47,956 bases of DNA from contig CABUIC010000019.1 of NCBI GenBank assembly GCA_902491515.1, positions 1 through 47,956 on the forward strand. Direction: 5' to 3'. Shown here one piece after another: positions 17,469 to 26,412 of the stretch. The stretch's first letter is position 1. Every line of letters begins with the position of its first letter. The notes below the pieces were generated by a model, which was not told the DNA's origin, did no database searches, and saw only the letters and a list, made by a program, of their open reading frames with translations. The translations under genes and the position numbers were made by a program. Origin of the DNA: an uncultured Porphyromonadaceae bacterium. GTDB taxonomy: Bacteria; Bacteroidota; Bacteroidia; Bacteroidales; Muribaculaceae.

Positions 17469-18522
17469 GCAAGAAAAGACAAAAGAAGAAATAAAAGAAA
17501 GACGCAGGCTCCCTGCGGAATGGGAGCCGGTAGAAGCCGTACTGACGGCGTGGCCCCACGGGGACACGGACTGGCGGGATATGCTCCCGGAGGTCGAGAA
17601 ATGTTACACGGAGATGTGCTCGGCGATAGCCGGGCACGCCCTGCTTATAGTTGCAGGTCCGCAGAAAGCGCTGGCCCGGGCGCGGGAATGCCTTGGCGGC
17701 ATCGAGGACGGAAGAGTAGAGTACGTCGAGGTTCCGACCAACGACACGTGGGCGCGCGACTTCGGGGCCATCACGGTAGAAACCGACGGCCAGCCGAGAG
17801 CCGTTGACTTCAAGTTCAACGGCTGGGGACTGAAATTCGCCTCCGACAAGGACAATCTGGTGACCCGGCGGCTCGGGATTTTCGCACGCGAGCCCGAGAA
17901 CAGGCTGAGCTTCGTGCTCGAAGGCGGCTCGATAGAGTCAGACGGCCGCGGGACGCTCCTTACGACTTCAGAATGTCTTCTTTCTCCCAACCGCAACGGA
18001 GGAATGAGCCGCAAGGAAATCGAGGAGACACTCAAGGAAGCTTTCGGGCTGCAGAGAGTGCTGTGGCTTGAACACGGAGGCCTTGCCGGCGACGACACGG
18101 ACAGCCATATCGACACCCTGGCACGCCTGGCGCCTCCGGGCGACGTGATATTCCACACCGGCTGCTCCGACCAGGATGACGAGCACTTCGGGGCGCTCCG
18201 GGCTATGGCCGAAGAACTGAAGGCCCTGCGGACAGCCGAAGGACTGCCCTATACGCTCATAGAACTTCCCCTCCCCGACCCCATCCACGACCCCGAGGAC
18301 GGCACGCGCCTTCCGGCGACATATGCCAACTTTCTGATAGTCAACGATGCTGTCCTGATGCCTACCTACGGTCAACCGCTGAAGGACCGCCAGGCGATGG
18401 ACTCGATTCGCGTGGCGATGCCGGAATATACGGTTGTCGGAGTGGACTGCCGCGCACTCATCCGGCAGCACGGCTCGCTGCACTGCGCCACGATGCAATT
18501 TCCCATAGGAACCCTCAAATAA
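17458..18522 (+). CDS. aguA: Agmatine deiminase
   Basis: This converts agmatine to N-carbamoylputrescine plus ammonia, the first step of the two-enzyme agmatine-to-putrescine route. The 354-aa protein carries the peptidyl-arginine-deiminase fold motifs: RRLPAEWEPVEAVLTAWPH, NDTWARDFGAI, EGGSIESDGRGTLLTTSECLL, the catalytic His in DDTDSHIDTLARL, and the nucleophile Cys343 in HGSLHCATMQFP. It starts inside the preceding acidic gene (11-bp overlap) and is followed after 6 bp by aguB, its pathway partner. No arginine decarboxylase gene is in the window, so agmatine must come from elsewhere. Confidence 0.96.
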   Translation: MTNKQEKTKEEIKERRRLPAEWEPVEAVLTAWPHGDTDWRDMLPEVEKCYTEMCSAIAGHALLIVAGPQKALARARECLGGIEDGRVEYVEVPTNDTWARDFGAITVETDGQPRAVDFKFNGWGLKFASDKDNLVTRRLGIFAREPENRLSFVLEGGSIESDGRGTLLTTSECLLSPNRNGGMSRKEIEETLKEAFGLQRVLWLEHGGLAGDDTDSHIDTLARLAPPGDVIFHTGCSDQDDEHFGALRAMAEELKALRTAEGLPYTLIELPLPDPIHDPEDGTRLPATYANFLIVNDAVLMPTYGQPLKDRQAMDSIRVAMPEYTVVGVDCRALIRQHGSLHCATMQFPIGTLK

Positions 18523-18528
18523 CTGACA

Positions 18529-19437
18529 ATGATACATCTGCATACCAAGCGCCACTATCTCAAAGTGGGGCTTATACAGCAACACAACGGCGCGGACATC
18601 GCGGACAACCGGCGCCGCCTCTGCGAGAAAGTCCGCAAGCTTGCCGCTGAAGGCGCCGAACTCGTAGTTCTTCAGGAACTTCACGACTCGGTGTACTTCT
18701 GTCAGAGCGAAAACGTGGACTTCTGCGATCTTGCCGTCCCCATCCCGGGAGAAGTCACGGAAATCTATTCGTCGCTCGCCCGGGAATGCGGCGTCGTGCT
18801 GGTTACAAGCCTTTTCGAGCGCCGCGCGCCGGGACTTTACCACAACACGGCCGTAGTGTTCGAGAGCGACGGAAGCGTTGCCGGGACCTACCGCAAGATG
18901 CACATTCCCGATGACCCGGCATACTACGAGAAATTCTACTTCACCCCCGGCGACCTTGGCTTCGAGCCCATCAACACATCCGTCGGCAAACTCGGGGTGC
19001 TGGTCTGCTGGGACCAGTGGTATCCCGAGGCCGCACGACTGATGGCTCTGTCGGGAGCGGAGATACTCATCTACCCGACGGCCATTGGCTGGGAAAGCAC
19101 GGACGAGCCCGAGGAAAAGACCCGTCAGCGCGAGGCTTGGATAACGGTCCAGCGCGGGCATGCCGTGGCCAACGGACTTCCGGTCATAGCCGTCAACCGT
19201 GTGGGCCATGAACCGGACCCGTCAGGCCACACGGGAGGTATCGACTTCTGGGGCTCGAGCTTTGTCTGCGGCCCTCAGAGCGAATTCCTCTACGGGCCTG
19301 CGCCGACCGACTCGGAGACAGAAACCGTTGTGACGATAGACCTCAGCCGCTCGGAAGAGGTTCGCCGGTGGTGGCCCTTCCTCCGCGACCGCCGCATCGA
19401 CGCCTACGAAGACCTCACGCTTCGTTTCCGGAAATGA
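18529..19437 (+). CDS. aguB: N-carbamoylputrescine amidase
   Basis: This hydrolyses N-carbamoylputrescine to putrescine, CO2 and ammonia. The 302-aa nitrilase-superfamily protein has the complete catalytic triad: Glu50 (ELVVLQEL), Lys123 (TYRKMHIPDDP) and Cys160 (GVLVCWDQWYPEAARL). The long insert YYEKFYFTPGD is typical of AguB. It lies 6 bp after aguA. The promoter of the following helicase operon sits at and just beyond its 3' end. Confidence 0.97.
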   Translation: MIHLHTKRHYLKVGLIQQHNGADIADNRRRLCEKVRKLAAEGAELVVLQELHDSVYFCQSENVDFCDLAVPIPGEVTEIYSSLARECGVVLVTSLFERRAPGLYHNTAVVFESDGSVAGTYRKMHIPDDPAYYEKFYFTPGDLGFEPINTSVGKLGVLVCWDQWYPEAARLMALSGAEILIYPTAIGWESTDEPEEKTRQREAWITVQRGHAVANGLPVIAVNRVGHEPDPSGHTGGIDFWGSSFVCGPQSEFLYGPAPTDSETETVVTIDLSRSEEVRRWWPFLRDRRIDAYEDLTLRFRK

Positions 19438-19456
19438 CATATTTTCCGTAACTTTG
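19425..19456 (+). promoter_or_regulatory. Promoter of the helicase-nspC-ribD operon
   Basis: TAACTTTG (19449-19456) matches TAnnTTTG; a TTTC at 19425-19428 lies at the right distance for the -33 element. The -33 overlaps the end of aguB. The ATG at 19467 is only 10 bp from the -7 element, so the mRNA has almost no leader. Confidence 0.65.
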
Positions 19457-19466
19457 CAGATTGAAC

Positions 19467-21683
19467 ATGGAAGGAAGCATTGCAGAGAAATCAAGGCTGA
19501 ACGCCCGGCAGCTGGAGGCTGTCGAGGCCACTGAGGGCCGGATTCGCGTTGTTGCGGGCGCAGGCTCGGGAAAGACCCGGGTGCTGGCGACCCGCTACGC
19601 CTATCTCGTGGAGGAGATAGGCGTAGACCCGGCGAACATCCTCTGCATGACCTTCACCAACAAGGCGGCGCAGGAGATGAAGCAGCGCATAGGCAGCCTT
19701 CTGGAAAACACGGCGCACGTCAATGACTTCGTCTGCACCATCCACGGCTTCTGCGTAAAGGTTCTCCGGCGTGAAATCTACCGCCTTGGCTTCCCGAAGA
19801 ACTTCAACATCGTCGACGAAGAGGACTCAAAAAGCTTCGCGAAACTGACGATGAAGGAACTGGGAATAGACAGAAAGAAACTGACGGTAAAGCAATTTCT
19901 GAGCCATATCGGCGGCAAAAAAGGCCAGCTCAACACCGCCTATGTCCCCCTTCTGCTCCCGGGCGGCATGAAGGAGACGGAAGGACCAGGCGACGAGAAG
20001 CAACGCGCTTTCCTGAGCTACCTCCGCATACAGCTGAAATTCCTTGCCCTTGACTTCGACGACCTTATATACTTAACTCTCTACATATTCCAGAACTTCC
20101 CGGACGCCCGGGAGTACTGGCAGAACGAGCTGGACTATGTGCAGGTAGACGAGGTCCAGGACTGCAACGCTACGGACTGGGAAATCATCAACACGGTGAG
20201 CGCGCGCTGCGGGAACCTGTTCATCGTCGGCGACCCCGATCAGGCCATATACGAATGGCGCGGGTCGAAGCCTGACTACTTCCTCGACTTCCCGGCGGAC
20301 CAAACCATAGTATTAGACGAAAACTACCGCTCGACGCCGAACATCCTGGATGTCGCTAACAGCGTCATACGCCACAACCACAACAGGATAGCCAAGGACC
20401 TGCGGACTCACAAGCCCTCCTCGGGCCGCGTCCTTCACCTCCACGCGCTGTCAGAGCCCGAAGAGGCCCAATGGGTTGCCGAGCGTATCCGCGCCTTAGG
20501 CGACGCCGGAGAACCATACACAGGCATCGCCATACTCTACCGGGCCTCGCACCTCTCGCGGGCCTTCGAGCAGGCGCTGATCAAGGCCGACGTTCCATAT
20601 ACGGTATGGGGCGGGGTGCGCTTCTTCGAGCGGAAGGAAATCAAGGATGCTCTGGCATACATACGTCTGGCGGCGAATCCCTCGGACGACATGGCTTTCG
20701 AGCGGATTATCAACGAACCCTCGCGCCACTTCGGAGAAGCGACTCTCGGACGCCTGAAAGCCGTAGCCGAGGCCACGGGCAAGCCGCTGTTCGCGACCCT
20801 GGTGGAGAATATCGACAACAAGGAATTCTCGCGCACAGGCGCCAAGGAGTTCACCTACCTTATAGAGAGCTATCACGCCAAGAGCCGCCTGCCGGGAGCA
20901 ACGGTGAGCGACATTTTCGAGGGAATGCTCAGGGACAGCGGTCTGAAGGAAGCCATACGCACGGATATGGACGAAGACCGCCTCCAGAACCTTACGGAAC
21001 TCCTCGCGTCGATAAAACAGTACGAACAAAGCCACTCGGAGGACCTTCCGCCGGAGGCGGAGGACGGTCGGGAGCCGCTGACACTCCTTGAGATGTATCT
21101 TCAGGACATAGCGCTCTACACCAACGCGGACTACAGGAAGGACAGCCACAACGTGCGCCTGATGACCATCCATCAGGCCAAGGGTCTGGAATTTCCATAC
21201 GTGTTCGTGGTAGGCCTTACCGAGGGCATCTTCCCGAGCCACCGGAGCATCCGCGAGCGGAAACTGAAGGGGCTGGAGGAAGAGCGGAGGCTGATGTACG
21301 TGGCGGTGACGCGCGGAGAGAAGGCCGTGGTCCTGACCGAGAGCGAAGGCTACGAGGTGAACACGGGTCAGGCGAAATATCCCTCGCGCTTCCTGACGGA
21401 AATCAATGCCGACCTGATAGACACTGAGGGCGACATGGACGAAAACCTGCTGAAGGGTACGGCCAAGCTCGTGAAAAAGCTCGACAGCGAGATTTACGCG
21501 GACGAATTCATCGACATGAATGACGGCGACGAGTTCGCGCCCGGTACCGAGGTCCTGCACAGCCGCTTCGGCCGGGGGACCGTGACGGAGAACAACCCCG
21601 ACCGCGGCTCGGCGCGGGTACGCTTCGGCGAGCGGACAGTCAACCTCCGCTACTCCGTCCTGACTCCCGTACCACATAAATAA
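19467..21683 (+). CDS. UvrD/Rep-family 3'-5' DNA helicase (first paralogue)
   Basis: A superfamily 1 helicase of 738 aa acting in repair or replication restart. Motifs in order are LNARQLEAVEA (Q motif), Walker A GAGSGKTR (31-38), MTFTNKAAQEM (Ia), VDEVQDCN (Walker B; usually DEYQDTN), VGDPDQAIYEWRG (III), ENYRSTPNI (IV), MTIHQAKGLEFPYVFV (V) and LMYVAVTRGE (VI). The C-terminal GTEVLHSRFGRGTVT with VRFGERTVNLRY is the small Tudor-like domain also seen in PcrA. An upstream TTG at 19461 is in frame, but ATG 19467 fits better. It is the first gene of an eight-gene operon that also holds a second helicase of the same family. Confidence 0.93.
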   Translation: MEGSIAEKSRLNARQLEAVEATEGRIRVVAGAGSGKTRVLATRYAYLVEEIGVDPANILCMTFTNKAAQEMKQRIGSLLENTAHVNDFVCTIHGFCVKVLRREIYRLGFPKNFNIVDEEDSKSFAKLTMKELGIDRKKLTVKQFLSHIGGKKGQLNTAYVPLLLPGGMKETEGPGDEKQRAFLSYLRIQLKFLALDFDDLIYLTLYIFQNFPDAREYWQNELDYVQVDEVQDCNATDWEIINTVSARCGNLFIVGDPDQAIYEWRGSKPDYFLDFPADQTIVLDENYRSTPNILDVANSVIRHNHNRIAKDLRTHKPSSGRVLHLHALSEPEEAQWVAERIRALGDAGEPYTGIAILYRASHLSRAFEQALIKADVPYTVWGGVRFFERKEIKDALAYIRLAANPSDDMAFERIINEPSRHFGEATLGRLKAVAEATGKPLFATLVENIDNKEFSRTGAKEFTYLIESYHAKSRLPGATVSDIFEGMLRDSGLKEAIRTDMDEDRLQNLTELLASIKQYEQSHSEDLPPEAEDGREPLTLLEMYLQDIALYTNADYRKDSHNVRLMTIHQAKGLEFPYVFVVGLTEGIFPSHRSIRERKLKGLEEERRLMYVAVTRGEKAVVLTESEGYEVNTGQAKYPSRFLTEINADLIDTEGDMDENLLKGTAKLVKKLDSEIYADEFIDMNDGDEFAPGTEVLHSRFGRGTVTENNPDRGSARVRFGERTVNLRYSVLTPVPHK

Positions 21684-21704
21684 ACGAAAGGAACAGAAAG
21701 AGAT

Positions 21705-21887
21705 ATGACACTGCCTGAAGATCCCAACATGCTGCTGAGCGTAATCAACATGAAGCTCAGAGACGGCGGATACGCGAATTTCGAGGAACTGTGCTGCGCC
21801 GAAGACCTCGACGGGGCCGAAATCGAGAAGCGCCTCGCGAGCGCCGGTTTCGAATATATGCCCGCACCCGTGAACCAGTTCCGCTGA
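21705..21887 (+). CDS. DUF4250 small protein
   Basis: A 60-aa protein (MTLPEDPNMLLSVINMKLRD ... EIEKRLASAGFEYMPAPVNQF) with the pattern of DUF4250: DPNxLLSxxNxKLRD, a middle acidic helix, and GxxYxxxxNQF at the end. Function is unknown. It sits between two UvrD-type helicase genes; its stop codon TGA shares the A with the ATG of the next gene (TGATG), so the pair is translationally coupled. Confidence 0.88.
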   Translation: MTLPEDPNMLLSVINMKLRDGGYANFEELCCAEDLDGAEIEKRLASAGFEYMPAPVNQFR

Positions 21888-24226
21888 TGGACCCGAACAA
21901 TTATCTCGAGGAGCTGAACCCGGCGCAGAGGGCGGCCGTGGAGTATATCGACGGTCCGGAACTGGTAATCGCCGGTGCCGGGTCCGGAAAGACCCGCGTG
22001 CTGACCTACAAAATCGTGCACCTTCTCCACTCTGGCTACCATCCCCGCCGCATCATGGCGCTGACCTTCACCAACAAGGCGGCGCGGGAGATGCGCGAGC
22101 GCATAGAGGGCCTTGTCGGGCAGGAAGTGGCGTCGCGTCTGTGGATGGGCACCTTCCACTCGATTTTCTCGCGGCTCCTGAGGATGCACGCCGAGAAACT
22201 GGGGTTCAGAAGCAATTTCACGATATACGACTCGTCGGACTCAAAGTCGCTGATAAAGAGCATCATCAAGGACATGAACCTTGACGACAAGGTGTACCGA
22301 CCAGGAGCCGTAGCCTCGGACATATCGCGGGTGAAGAACGCCCTTGTCTCGCCGCAGGCCTACGAGGCGGACCGCGACCTGATGCAGAGCGACCGCGACG
22401 CGAAGCGGCCGGAGACCGTGAGCATATACAAAACATATGTCCAGCGGTGCCGGATAGCCGGCGCGATGGATTTCGACGACCTTCTCTACTATACAAACGT
22501 GCTTCTGCGCGATTTTCCGGAAATCCGGGAAGAATTGCAGTCGTACTTCGCCTACGTGCTCGTGGACGAGTATCAGGACACGAACTTCGCGCAGCACCTC
22601 ATCATCTCCCGGCTTTGCGCGGGCCACAAGCGGATATGCGTCGTGGGCGACGACGCGCAGAGCATCTATTCGTTCCGCGGCGCGAACATTCAGAACATCC
22701 TGAATCTCCGACGCACGTTCCCCGAGCTCAAGACCTTCAAGCTCGAGCAGAACTACCGCTCCACGAAAAACATAATCGGCGCGGCCAACTCGCTCATCGC
22801 GCACAACATCAACCAGATAGAGAAAGAAGTATTCTCGACCAACGCCGCCGGGGAACAGATCGAGGTGAACAAGACCTACAACGACTACGAGGAGGCGTAC
22901 ACCCTCGCGTCGCGCATACGGAGCATTCAGATGCGCAGCCACGACCCCCTGTCGGAGTTCGCTGTGCTCTACAGGACCAACGCCCAGAGCCGTGTGCTCG
23001 AGGAGGCCTTGCGGACGAGGAACATTCCCTATCGCATCTACGGAGGGCTTTCGTTCTACCAGCGCGCGGAGGTGAAGGACTCCCTGAGCTACTTCCGCCT
23101 TGCGGTCAACCCCGATGACGACGAGGCTCTCCGACGCGTAATCAACAAGCCGTCGCGAGGAATAGGCGAGACCACCATGAAAAAGGTCCTCGCCACGGCA
23201 ATCTCACGGCGCGAAAGCCTCTGGAAAATCGTCTCCGACCCGGAAAGCTCGGGCCTGGACGTAAACAAGGGCACCGCCGGAAAGCTCAGGGCCTTCGCGA
23301 CTCTTATCGGCAGCTTCAACCGCATGAACGAGGAGGGAATGAAAGCCCCGGAGCTCGTGCGGGAGATAATCGGCCAGACGAAGCTCCTTCAGGTGCTCCT
23401 TACGGACAAGACGCCTGAAAGCATCTCCAAGAAAGACAACATCCTTGAACTTATCAAGGCCGTCGACGACTTCGCTTCGGCGAGGACGGAAGAGGCAGGG
23501 GACGAGGCCAGAACCGGGCTCGGCGACTTCCTTGCGGAGGTGTCGCTGCTGACAGATCAGGACGAGGACGACGGCACGGGAGAAAAGGTGACGCTGATGA
23601 CCATACACGCGGCCAAGGGCCTTGAGTTCGCCAACGTGTTCATAGTCGGCGTCGAGGAAGAGCTTCTGCCGTCGGCGATGAGCATGAGCTCGAATGACGA
23701 AATCGAGGAAGAGAGGCGCCTGATGTACGTGGCGCTTACCCGGGCCAAGGAGCGCTGCGTGGTGAGCTATGCGTCGCAACGGATGGTGAACGGACAGACA
23801 CGTCAGTGCGCGCCCTCGCGCTTCCTTCAGGAAATAGACGGAAAATTTCTCAAGCTCTCCGCGGGTACGGCGCTCGGACGACGCCCCACCGCGACCGCAC
23901 GGCAGAGCACGGGCCGCACATGGAACACTCCGCGCCCCTGGGGCAACACGCCGACAGCCGCGGCTCCGGCACCACCCTCGCCCACAACGAGACCCTCGAT
24001 ACCCGCCGCCACCGCCCGGCCCAAGGCGCCGGAGGCCGGGAGCACAGATATTTACCACGGCGTCGACGAGCTGAGGACGGGAATGCGCATCCGCCACCCG
24101 CTCTTTCTCGCCGGAACCATCGAGCGCATAGACACGAGCACGCCCGACACCCGCATCGAAGTGAGCTTCGACTCGGGCTCGAGGCGCGTGTTGCTCCTGA
24201 AATTCGCAAGATTCACGATATTATGA
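21887..24226 (+). CDS. PcrA/UvrD-type ATP-dependent DNA helicase (second paralogue)
   Basis: A 779-aa SF1A helicase closest in motif spelling to PcrA/UvrD. It has Q motif LNPAQRAAVEYIDGPELVIAG, Walker A GAGSGKTR, TFTNKAAREMRERI, VLVDEYQDTN, VVGDDAQSIYSFRGA, EQNYRSTKNI, the 2B-domain IPYRIYGGLSFYQRAEVKD, MTIHAAKGLEFANVF and LMYVALTRAKE. A Pro/Thr/Ala-rich linker (about residues 670-720) leads to a C-terminal Tudor-like domain (GMRIRHPLFLAGTIERID) that in PcrA contacts RNA polymerase. The start at 21887 overlaps the DUF4250 stop; a longer frame from 21791 is discarded because it runs through DUF4250. nspC starts within its stop codon. Confidence 0.95.
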   Translation: MDPNNYLEELNPAQRAAVEYIDGPELVIAGAGSGKTRVLTYKIVHLLHSGYHPRRIMALTFTNKAAREMRERIEGLVGQEVASRLWMGTFHSIFSRLLRMHAEKLGFRSNFTIYDSSDSKSLIKSIIKDMNLDDKVYRPGAVASDISRVKNALVSPQAYEADRDLMQSDRDAKRPETVSIYKTYVQRCRIAGAMDFDDLLYYTNVLLRDFPEIREELQSYFAYVLVDEYQDTNFAQHLIISRLCAGHKRICVVGDDAQSIYSFRGANIQNILNLRRTFPELKTFKLEQNYRSTKNIIGAANSLIAHNINQIEKEVFSTNAAGEQIEVNKTYNDYEEAYTLASRIRSIQMRSHDPLSEFAVLYRTNAQSRVLEEALRTRNIPYRIYGGLSFYQRAEVKDSLSYFRLAVNPDDDEALRRVINKPSRGIGETTMKKVLATAISRRESLWKIVSDPESSGLDVNKGTAGKLRAFATLIGSFNRMNEEGMKAPELVREIIGQTKLLQVLLTDKTPESISKKDNILELIKAVDDFASARTEEAGDEARTGLGDFLAEVSLLTDQDEDDGTGEKVTLMTIHAAKGLEFANVFIVGVEEELLPSAMSMSSNDEIEEERRLMYVALTRAKERCVVSYASQRMVNGQTRQCAPSRFLQEIDGKFLKLSAGTALGRRPTATARQSTGRTWNTPRPWGNTPTAAAPAPPSPTTRPSIPAATARPKAPEAGSTDIYHGVDELRTGMRIRHPLFLAGTIERIDTSTPDTRIEVSFDSGSRRVLLLKFARFTIL

Positions 24227-25380
24227 CCATAGACAGCATAAGCACTCCTTATTATATAGTTTACGAGACACGTCTCCGGCGGAACCTCGAACTGATTTCA
24301 GAAGTCAGACGGCAGTCGGGCGCGGACATCATCATGGCCTTCAAGGCCAACGCGCTGTGGCGCACATTCGATATCGTCAGGGAGTACTGCCGTAACTCGA
24401 CGGCAAGCTCTCTCAACGAGCTCAGGCTCGGACGGGAATTCCTTGGCGGGGAAGTGCACAGCTACTGCCCGGCCTACACCGACGAGACCATCGGGGAATA
24501 TCTCGAAGGCAGCTCACACATCACCTTCAACACCGTCAGCCAGTATCTCCGCTTCGCCGACATGGTCCGGGAATACAACGCCGCCGCTCCCCAAGAGAAG
24601 CGGGTAAGCCCCGGGCTGAGGGTCAACCCCAAATGCTCTGTAATCGAGACGGACCTCTACAACCCGGCCCTTCCCGGCTCACGCTTCGGCGTGGGGGCCG
24701 AGGAACTTAGGGAGGGTCTGCCGGAAGGAGTGGAAGGACTTCATTTCCACGCGCTCTGCGAATCGACAAGCCACGACCTCGAGAAAGTTCTCGGAGCCTT
24801 CGAGGAGCAGTTCGGACATCTATTAAAAGATGTTAAATGGGTGAATATGGGTGGCGGTCACCTGATGACGCGCGAGGGCTACGACACCGGACACCTCGTC
24901 CGGCTCCTCAAGGATTTCCGCGCGCGCCATCCACACCTGAAGGTGATACTCGAACCCGGGAGCGCGTTCACATGGCGCACCGGCGACCTCGTGACAAGCG
25001 TGGTCGACACGGTCTGCAACGACGGCGTGCGGACGGCCATCGTCGACGTAAGCTTCGCCTGCCATATGCCCGACACCCTCGAAATGCCCTACCGACCCGC
25101 CATCACGGAATCCTGCCCGGAAGGCGAGGAGGGCACTCAGGCATGGCGGCTCGGCGGTAATTCCTGCCTGAGCGGCGACTACATGGGTGACTGGTACTTC
25201 CGGGAAGCGCTCAAGCCCGGGCAGAAACTGACCCTGGAGGACATGAACCACTACACGACGGTGAAGACCACGATGTTCAACGGCATCCGGCATCCGAAAA
25301 TCGTGCTCTGCCGGGCCGACGGAGACTGTGAGGTACTACGGGAATACACATACGAGGACTACAAATCGCGCATGAGCTGA
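24223..25380 (+). CDS. nspC: Carboxynorspermidine / carboxyspermidine decarboxylase
   Basis: A PLP-dependent enzyme that decarboxylates carboxynorspermidine or carboxyspermidine, the last step of the alternative (aspartate-semialdehyde) polyamine route (385 aa). It has the fold type III barrel with PLP lysine Lys41 in IIMAFKANALW, HFHALCESTSHD, VNMGGGHLMTREGYD, VILEPGSAFTW and GNSCLSGDYMGDW. The start codon overlaps the helicase stop (ATGA). It uses putrescine-derived substrate, so it links functionally to aguAB about 5 kb upstream, although the partner dehydrogenase (Lys1/CANSDH) is not in the window. Confidence 0.95.
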   Translation: MTIDSISTPYYIVYETRLRRNLELISEVRRQSGADIIMAFKANALWRTFDIVREYCRNSTASSLNELRLGREFLGGEVHSYCPAYTDETIGEYLEGSSHITFNTVSQYLRFADMVREYNAAAPQEKRVSPGLRVNPKCSVIETDLYNPALPGSRFGVGAEELREGLPEGVEGLHFHALCESTSHDLEKVLGAFEEQFGHLLKDVKWVNMGGGHLMTREGYDTGHLVRLLKDFRARHPHLKVILEPGSAFTWRTGDLVTSVVDTVCNDGVRTAIVDVSFACHMPDTLEMPYRPAITESCPEGEEGTQAWRLGGNSCLSGDYMGDWYFREALKPGQKLTLEDMNHYTTVKTTMFNGIRHPKIVLCRADGDCEVLREYTYEDYKSRMS

Positions 25381-25386
25381 GAGACT

Positions 25387-26412
25387 ATGGCTGAGACACC
25401 TGCATTTTCTGTAATCGTCCCCGTCTACAACCGTGTCGACGAGGTCAGAGACCTGACGGAGAGCCTGCTGGCTCAGACCGACAGGGATTTCGAGCTTGTG
25501 ATAGTGGAGGACGGCTCGACGGTGCCCTGCCGCGAGACGGTGGAGGCGGCGGCCGCCCGCGGACTCGACGCACGATACTTCTACAAGGAAAACGAGGGGC
25601 GCTCTATAGCAAGGAATTACGGTATGGAGCGCGCCCGCGGACGTATGTTCGTTTTCTTCGACTCCGACTGCGTAATTCCTCCCGACTATTTCAGGACTCT
25701 CCGACGGGAGCTCGCGGAGCATCCGAGCGACTGCTACGGAGGCCCCGACGCCGCACACGAGAGCTTCTCGGACACCCAGAAGGCCATCAACTACACAATG
25801 ACAGCCTTCCTGACTACCGGAGGCATACGCGGCGGGAAAGTGCGTCTGGAGAAATTCACGCCGCGGACCTTCAACATGGGCTTCACGCGCGAGGTCTACG
25901 AGCGCGTCGGAGGATTCAGAGAGATGTTCTCGGAGGATATCGACATGAGCACGCGCATCCGTGAGGCGGGATTCAGCACACAGCTTATCCGCCCGGCCTA
26001 CGTGTGGCACAAAAGGAGAATCGACCTGCGGAAATTCTGGAGACAGGTCTATGTATTCGGAATGTCGCGCATCACACTCCAGCTGCTCTACCCCGGCTCG
26101 CTGAAAGCCGTCCACACGCTTCCGGCCCTCGGGCTGATTGGCTTCGCCGCGCTGATACTTCTCGGAATATTCGTTTCTCCCTGGTGGCTTCTGCCCCTCG
26201 GGCTGTACTTCACGGCCATTTTCATCGGAGCCCTGACGGCCACGAAGTCGCTGAAAATAGCCGCGATAGCCGTTCCGGCGGCGGCGATACAGATTTGCGG
26301 CTACGGCACGGGCTTCCTGAAGGCGTGGCTGACGAAAATAGTCCTTCGGAGGGGGCGCGACCTCGATGAGGAAATCAACATAAGAAAAGGAAAAAATGAG
26401 CGACTATCCTGA
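25387..26412 (+). CDS. Family 2 glycosyltransferase with C-terminal membrane segments
   Basis: An inverting GT-A glycosyltransferase of 341 aa. Motifs are the N-terminal FSVIVPVYNRVDEVRDL, VIVEDGSTV, SIARNYGMERARG and the metal-binding DSD in MFVFFDSDCVIPPDY, then FNMGFTREVYERVGGFREMFSEDIDMSTRIREAG as acceptor loop. Residues about 240-320 form two or three hydrophobic helices (LIGFAALILLGIFV; LGLYFTAIFIGALTA; AIAVPAAAIQI), so it is anchored in the inner membrane and likely adds sugar to a lipid-linked or surface glycan. The donor and acceptor are unknown. It is 6 bp after nspC and overlaps radC by 17 bp. Confidence 0.9.
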   Translation: MAETPAFSVIVPVYNRVDEVRDLTESLLAQTDRDFELVIVEDGSTVPCRETVEAAAARGLDARYFYKENEGRSIARNYGMERARGRMFVFFDSDCVIPPDYFRTLRRELAEHPSDCYGGPDAAHESFSDTQKAINYTMTAFLTTGGIRGGKVRLEKFTPRTFNMGFTREVYERVGGFREMFSEDIDMSTRIREAGFSTQLIRPAYVWHKRRIDLRKFWRQVYVFGMSRITLQLLYPGSLKAVHTLPALGLIGFAALILLGIFVSPWWLLPLGLYFTAIFIGALTATKSLKIAAIAVPAAAIQICGYGTGFLKAWLTKIVLRRGRDLDEEINIRKGKNERLS

